This document shows positions 6,007 to 9,734 of a DNA stretch of 9,734 nt, piece after piece. The translations under genes were made by a program, and so were the position numbers. The stretch's first letter is position 1; each line of letters opens with the position of its first letter. Below the pieces are notes generated by a model. The model was given only the letters and a program-made list of their open reading frames with translations. It did not search any database and was not told the origin of the DNA. Source of the stretch: Candidatus Bipolaricaulota bacterium (GTDB lineage: Bacteria > Bipolaricaulota > Bipolaricaulia > UBA7950 > UBA9294); NCBI GenBank assembly GCA_021129875.1, contig JAJOKK010000069.1:1-9734 (forward strand). The letters are read 5' to 3'.

Positions 6007-7276
6007 CTTTACCTCCTGAGATGAGTATGGTCTCTGAAATACCTGTCGGGGTCAACGCAACCTCGCATTCCTCGCCGCTGTCCATCTCCTTCAGCCTCCC
6101 TTTCCCGGCAGCGGTTTCGTCGTCTCCGATGACGAGAAGGTAGCGGGTCCCAAGCCGATTCGCCTGAGAGATCTGCTTCCTGAGGGCCCGTCCGCGGTAG
6201 TCAAGGTCTACCGAGATCCTACGTGAGCGCAGAGATTTGGCGAGTTCGAGCGCAAGGGCACGTCCGCCTTCTCCAAGGGTGGCGAGGAAGAGGTCGAGCC
6301 TCGGTTTCTCCATTGTGGTCGCCGACTTCCCTTGCAGGACGAGGATCAACCGCTCCATCCCGCCGGCGAATCCGACCGCCGGGGTCGCCGGCCCGCCGAC
6401 CATCTTCACCAGGTCGTCGTAGCGGCCGCCGCCGAGGAGAGCGTCCTGCGCCCCTAGGTCGGCCGAGACAAGTTCGAAGACGGTGCGTGTGTAGTAGTCG
6501 AGCCCGCGCACAAGCCGCGGATCGACTGTGTAGGAGAGGTGCAGTCGGTCAAGGTGTTCCCTGACGGCGGCGAAGTGATCGGCGCAGTCTTTGCAAAGGT
6601 GGTCGGCGCTCCCCGGGGCCGCTTCGATCTGCGACCGGCAGGTTGCGTTCTTACAGTCAAGGATGCGGAGCGGGTTCTCCTCGTAGCGGCGCAGGCAGTC
6701 GGTGCACAGTGAGTCGAGGTTCCTGCTGAAGTGATCTTGCAGTACTTCGCGGTAGCGGGGGTGGTCGGCGGCGCAGCCGATGCTATTCAGGCGAAGGGAG
6801 AGACCGGAGAGGCCGAGCGAGTTCATCAGTTCCCAGGCGAAGGAGATCACCTCCACGTCGAGTGTGGGATCGATCGATCCGATCGCCTCCACCCCGTACT
6901 GGTGAAACTGGCGGCTCCTCCCTTTCTGCGGCTTCTCGTAGCGAAACATCGGCCCGATGTAATAGAGCTTCTGAAACGGCTCTCTGATGTGAAGGCCGTG
7001 CTCGACGTAAGCACGGACGACCGAGGCGGTCGCTTCCGGGCGCAGGGTGAGGCTCCGTCCCTTCTTGTCGGGGAAGGTGTACATCTCCTTGGTTACGACG
7101 TCGGTCGCCTCCCCGATCCCACGGGAGAAGAGGTCGGTCTGCTCGACCAGGGGCGGGCGGATTTCGCGATAATTGTAGAGCCGCGCAACCTCGCGAATCC
7201 CCATCTCAAGGCGGGTCCAGTAAGGGGTCTCCTCAGGGAGGATATCGCGCATCCCGCGCACCGATCCGTACGCCAC
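5996..7276 (-). CDS. hisS: Histidyl-tRNA synthetase
   Basis: This class II aminoacyl-tRNA synthetase charges tRNA-His with histidine in the cytoplasm. At 426 aa it has the usual bacterial length. It opens VRGMRDILPEE (6-16), typical of HisRS. TLRPE is at 77-81, motif 2 FRYEKPQKGRSRQFHQYG at 111-128, the histidine-specific LVRGLDYYTRTVFE at 255-268, and motif 3 AVGFAGGMERL at 300-310. The anticodon-binding domain covers about 325-425. Cysteines C191, C194, C208, C213, C228 and C231 sit in the insertion domain and might bind a metal. The start is GTG at 7276, directly after the ribH stop, with AAGGAG inside the ribH end about 6 nt upstream. It overlaps the next gene by 11 bp. The HisZ paralogue is unlikely because the histidine-binding motifs are intact. 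Confidence 0.97.
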   Translation of the reverse strand: MAYGSVRGMRDILPEETPYWTRLEMGIREVARLYNYREIRPPLVEQTDLFSRGIGEATDVVTKEMYTFPDKKGRSLTLRPEATASVVRAYVEHGLHIREPFQKLYYIGPMFRYEKPQKGRSRQFHQYGVEAIGSIDPTLDVEVISFAWELMNSLGLSGLSLRLNSIGCAADHPRYREVLQDHFSRNLDSLCTDCLRRYEENPLRILDCKNATCRSQIEAAPGSADHLCKDCADHFAAVREHLDRLHLSYTVDPRLVRGLDYYTRTVFELVSADLGAQDALLGGGRYDDLVKMVGGPATPAVGFAGGMERLILVLQGKSATTMEKPRLDLFLATLGEGGRALALELAKSLRSRRISVDLDYRGRALRKQISQANRLGTRYLLVIGDDETAAGKGRLKEMDSGEECEVALTPTGISETILISGGKDGT

Positions 7277-7741
7277 TTAAAGCTCCTTCAGCAGGTTGAC
7301 CATCTCGATCAAGGTCTCCGCGGCCTGGGATCCCTTGTTCCCCATCTTGGTCCCCGCCCGCTCGACCGCCTGGTCGATCGTGTCTGCGGTTATCACCCCG
7401 AAGGCAACGGGGATATCGGCCTCCAGGTTGACCTTGGCCAACCCTTTGGTCACCTCGGTGGCGATCATCTCAAAGTGCGGGGTCGCTCCGCGGATCACCG
7501 CGGCGAGCGCTATCACCCCGTCGTAGCGGCCGCTCTCAGCCATCCGCTTCGCCGCCTTGGACGCCTCGAACGCCCCCGGGACCCAGCAGATGTCGGTCGA
7601 GCCCTCAGACACGTTCGATCGCCGCAGCCGGTCGAGTGCCCCGTCAAGCAGCTTTCCGGTGATCAGATCGTTGAACCGGCAAACGACGATCCCCACACGC
7701 ATCCCTTTCCCGTCGAATCCCCCTTCGAATACCTTCCCCAT
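7277..7741 (-). CDS. ribH: 6,7-dimethyl-8-ribityllumazine synthase
   Basis: This enzyme condenses 5-amino-6-ribitylamino-uracil with dihydroxybutanone phosphate to make lumazine, the step before riboflavin. At 154 aa it is typical length. Visible motifs are FND (23-25), VPGAFE (54-59) for substrate binding, AVIRGATPHFE (81-91) with the catalytic histidine H89, and QAVERAG...GNKG (124-137) with R129 in the phosphate/catalytic position. The ATG at 7741 is preceded by GGAGG at 4 nt. It is third in the rib operon, 59 nt after ribBA, and its stop codon abuts the hisS start. By family it forms pentamers or 60-subunit capsids; the sequence alone cannot say which. Confidence 0.97.
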   Translation of the reverse strand: MGKVFEGGFDGKGMRVGIVVCRFNDLITGKLLDGALDRLRRSNVSEGSTDICWVPGAFEASKAAKRMAESGRYDGVIALAAVIRGATPHFEMIATEVTKGLAKVNLEADIPVAFGVITADTIDQAVERAGTKMGNKGSQAAETLIEMVNLLKEL

Positions 7742-7800
7742 CTCTCCTCCTCATGAACTCTTAATCCTGAACGATCCTCTCGTCCCCACGCCCACCGGAC

Positions 7801-9000
7801 TCAGACATCCTGCAAACGGTGGCCGAGCTTCTCCTTCTTCGTCTTCAGATAATCGCGGTTGTACACGGTCGACGGCATCTCAATCGGGACCTGCTCGACG
7901 ATTTCAAGGCCGTAGCCGGCAAGACCGACGACCTTCTTGGGGTTATTGGTCAGGAGCCGGATCGTGGAGAGTCCGAGGTCGACCAGGATCTGAGCCCCGA
8001 TCCCGTAGTCGCGCAGGTCGGCGGCGAAGCCGAGCCGTTCGTTCGCCTCCACCGTGTCGAGCCCCTCATCTTGCAGTTGATATGCGTAAACCTTGTGCTT
8101 TAGGCCGATCCCCCGCCCTTCCTGGCGCATGTAGACAAGGGCCCCGCATCCCTCTGCCGCGATCATCTCCAGGGCGTGCTTAAGCTGAGCTCCGCAGTCG
8201 CAGCGTAGAGAACCGAGAGCGTCGCCGGTTAGGCACTCGGAATGGACACGCACGAGAACGTTCTCCCTCCCCGAGATCTCCCCCTTGACCAGAGCGACAT
8301 GTTCTTCGCTCTCGATCGGGCTTACGTAGCTGATGATCTTGAACAACCCGTAATCAGTGGGGAGTTCGGCGGTCGCCACCCGTTCGATCAGGCGTTCATG
8401 GCGCTTCCGATAAGCGATCAGGTCGGCGATGCTGGCGATCGTCAGGTTGTGTTCCTCAGCAAAGGCCATCAGCTCGGGGAGGCGGGCCATTGTCCCGTCG
8501 GGGTTCAGGATCTCGCAGATCACCGCCGCCGGCCGGAGCCCGGCGAGCCGCGCCAGATCAACCGCCGCTTCAGTATGGCCGGCCCGCTTCAGCACACCCC
8601 CTTCCCGGGCGATGAGCGGGAAGATATGCCCCGGCCGGGCGAGGTCCTTGGGGCTCGTTTGCTCGTCGACCATCACCCTGACGGTCTGCGCACGGTCGTT
8701 CGCTGATATTCCGGTTGTGATCCCGGTGCTCGCGTCGACGGAGATAGAGAAGTGGGTTCCGTGCAACGCCGTGTTCTCCGGCACCATCGGGGTGAGGGCC
8801 AGATCCCTTGCCCGCGCCGACTCGATCGGCACGCAGATCAGCCCCCGGCCGTGGACGGCCATGAAGTTGATCACCTCTGAGGTGATGTGCTGCGCAGCCA
8901 CAACAAGGTCCCCTTCGTTCTCCCGCCCTTCGTCGTCGACCAGGATCACCATCTCACCGGCCCTGACCCGCTCGATTGCCCCTTCGATTTCAATCAGCAT
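7801..9000 (-). CDS. ribBA: Bifunctional DHBP synthase / GTP cyclohydrolase II
   Basis: This 399-aa fusion makes both riboflavin precursors. Residues 1-200 are 3,4-dihydroxy-2-butanone-4-phosphate synthase, acting on ribulose 5-phosphate, with the metal-binding acidic loop DDEGRENEGD (22-31) and RAGHTEA (139-145, H142). Residues about 205-399 are GTP cyclohydrolase II, which opens GTP, with zinc cysteines C256, C267 and C269 in SECLTGDALGSLRCDCG, the loop MRQEGRGIGL (291-300), AADLRD (326-331) with the conserved arginine R330, and LLTNNPKK (349-356). Both active sites look intact. The ATG at 9000 overlaps the ribE stop by 11 bp, and a GAGGGG lies about 10 nt upstream, so it is probably coupled to ribE translation. 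Confidence 0.97.
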   Translation of the reverse strand: MLIEIEGAIERVRAGEMVILVDDEGRENEGDLVVAAQHITSEVINFMAVHGRGLICVPIESARARDLALTPMVPENTALHGTHFSISVDASTGITTGISANDRAQTVRVMVDEQTSPKDLARPGHIFPLIAREGGVLKRAGHTEAAVDLARLAGLRPAAVICEILNPDGTMARLPELMAFAEEHNLTIASIADLIAYRKRHERLIERVATAELPTDYGLFKIISYVSPIESEEHVALVKGEISGRENVLVRVHSECLTGDALGSLRCDCGAQLKHALEMIAAEGCGALVYMRQEGRGIGLKHKVYAYQLQDEGLDTVEANERLGFAADLRDYGIGAQILVDLGLSTIRLLTNNPKKVVGLAGYGLEIVEQVPIEMPSTVYNRDYLKTKKEKLGHRLQDV

Positions 9001-9574
9001 ACCTTATCATCCCCTCTACGTACTTGGCTAGGATGTCGAACTCGATGTTCACCGGGTCTCCGACGCGCCGATCACACAAGGTCGTTCCGGTGAAAGTGGC
9101 CGGGATCACCGCACAGCGAAGCGTCGTCCCGGTGAGCGCGTACGGGGTAAGACTGATCCCATCTACAGCAACAGAGCCCTTCTCCGCCAGATAACGCCGG
9201 AACTCGGCCGGGTAGGAGACAATAAGGCTCCAGTTCTCCCCCTCGCGGTGGAGCGCCTTCACCCGTCCGACTGTGTCGACATGCCCAAGGACTATATGCC
9301 CGTCAAGGGCGCACTGCGCCGTCACCGGGAGTTCCAGGTTGACCCTCAGCCCGGAGCGCAGTCCGGCAAGAGCAGTGCGCGACACCGTCTCCACGGATAG
9401 ATCGGCGGAAAAGATCCCTTCCCCCAGCGCGACGACCGTAAGACAGACCCCGTTAAGCGCGATGCTCGCTCCCTCGGTCAACCGCCCCCGTAATTCTGGG
9501 GGAAGCTTCACCGTAAGAGCGCTTCCGCGCCGTTCCCTAATCAAGCCCAACCCTTCTACTATTCCCGTAAACAT
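8990..9574 (-). CDS. ribE: Riboflavin synthase, alpha subunit
   Basis: This enzyme converts two lumazine molecules to riboflavin plus the pyrimidine precursor, the last step of the pathway. The 194-aa product holds two tandem lumazine-binding domains. Domain 1 opens MFTGIVEGLG and carries GASIALNGVCLTV (35-47). Domain 2 begins near 90 with DGHIVLGHVD (91-100) and carries KGSVAVDGISLT (132-143). I set the start at the ATG 9574 because MFTGIVE is the standard N-terminus of the family. An open frame continues upstream to a TTG at 9691, adding 39 residues, but that part is encoded by a 9-bp repeat and is unlikely to be protein. No Shine-Dalgarno sequence is seen before the ATG. It is first in the operon and overlaps ribBA by 11 bp. 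The gene is called ribC in some species. Confidence 0.95.
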   Translation of the reverse strand: MFTGIVEGLGLIRERRGSALTVKLPPELRGRLTEGASIALNGVCLTVVALGEGIFSADLSVETVSRTALAGLRSGLRVNLELPVTAQCALDGHIVLGHVDTVGRVKALHREGENWSLIVSYPAEFRRYLAEKGSVAVDGISLTPYALTGTTLRCAVIPATFTGTTLCDRRVGDPVNIEFDILAKYVEGMIRYAD

Positions 9575-9586
9575 TGATTTCGATCG

Positions 9587-9615
9587 AGTGTACCGCAACC
9601 GCAATTCACGTTCAA
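9587..9615 (-). promoter_or_regulatory. Sigma70-type promoter for the rib operon
   Basis: On the minus strand TTGAAC (9615-9610) and TACACT (9592-9587) are separated by exactly 17 bp. Only 12 nt lie between the -10 box and the ribE ATG, so the predicted transcript would have a leader of about 5-6 nt. That fits the absence of a Shine-Dalgarno sequence and leaves no room for an FMN riboswitch. It is a consensus match by eye; a more distal promoter outside the window is possible. Confidence 0.45.
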
Positions 9616-9622
9616 TGAAGCG

Positions 9623-9676
9623 ATTGGATCTATTGGATCTATTGGGTTTATTGGGTCTATTGGGTTTATTGGGTCT
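9623..9676 (+). repeat. Minisatellite of six 9-bp units upstream of ribE
   Basis: The six units are ATTGGATCT twice, then ATTGGGTTT and ATTGGGTCT alternating twice, so the last four form an 18-bp higher-order pair. A partial seventh unit, ATTC, follows. The array lies 7 bp upstream of the -35 box proposed for the rib operon. Read from the minus strand in the ribE frame it would encode NRP/NKP/NRS tripeptides without a stop. It looks like a slippage-prone simple repeat. Confidence 0.9.
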
Positions 9677-9734
9677 ATTCAGGCTGTCCAAGAACCTGCT
9701 TTTGCTGCCCTATGAAATAGTGGCTCGTTATCTG

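Noticed and set aside
6731..7756. Long plus-strand open frame of 341 codons
   Set aside because: It lies antisense to hisS and ribH, which have full sets of family motifs. GC-rich codon structure readily leaves the opposite strand open.
8242..9031. Plus-strand open frames over ribBA
   Set aside because: They are antisense to ribBA, whose two domains are intact, and the translations show no recognisable family.
9623..9676. CRISPR array or iteron origin
   Set aside because: The period is 9 bp without spacers, and no replication gene or DnaA-box cluster is seen nearby.
9575..9691. N-terminal extension of RibE by 39 residues from a TTG start
   Set aside because: MFTGIVE is the standard RibE N-terminus, and the extension is translated from a 9-bp repeat plus the proposed promoter.

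Overview
The window is bacterial chromosome. Most coding DNA is GC-rich, and the genes are closely packed with clear Shine-Dalgarno sequences. A DUF355-type adenosine-specific kinase, known mainly from archaea and thermophilic bacteria, sits beside hisS and riboflavin genes. A free-standing acetyl-CoA synthetase is also present. Together these fit a deep-branching, possibly thermophilic bacterium (Thermotogae- or Bipolaricaulota/Acetothermia-like). This placement is a guess from gene content; no 16S gene or other marker is present.

Layout, left to right. Positions 1-201 hold one copy of a dispersed 56-bp repeat and a good sigma70-type promoter for acs. Positions 202-2163 (+) are acetyl-CoA synthetase. 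Positions 2164-2844 carry a nested hairpin, a dead IS1595-like transposase fragment and three 15-bp tandem repeats, then a strong RBS. Positions 2845-4623 (+) encode a secreted protein with two Ig-like domains, an FN3-like domain and a ComEC-type metallo-beta-lactamase domain. The base composition drops sharply where the metallo-beta-lactamase part begins. Positions 4624-5517 are an 890-bp non-coding stretch between convergent genes, filled with hairpins and repeat relics, including the second copy of the 56-bp repeat.

The right half is one operon on the minus strand, read from 9574 down to 5518: ribE (riboflavin synthase), ribBA (DHBP synthase/GTP cyclohydrolase II), ribH (lumazine synthase), hisS, and the adenosine-specific kinase. 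ribE/ribBA and hisS/kinase overlap by 11 bp, and the ribH stop codon abuts the hisS GTG start. RibBA makes both precursors, RibH joins them into lumazine, and RibE dismutates lumazine to riboflavin. The deaminase/reductase RibD is not in the window. The operon appears to start from a promoter lying almost on top of the ribE start codon. No FMN riboswitch is visible, and a 9-bp minisatellite lies just upstream.

The left half is an accessory, repeat-rich zone; the right half is ordinary housekeeping DNA in an unusual combination. I did not find a convincing new multi-gene system. The best leads are the secreted chimeric metallo-beta-lactamase protein, the shared repeats and hairpins around it, and the minisatellite and near-leaderless start of the riboflavin operon.
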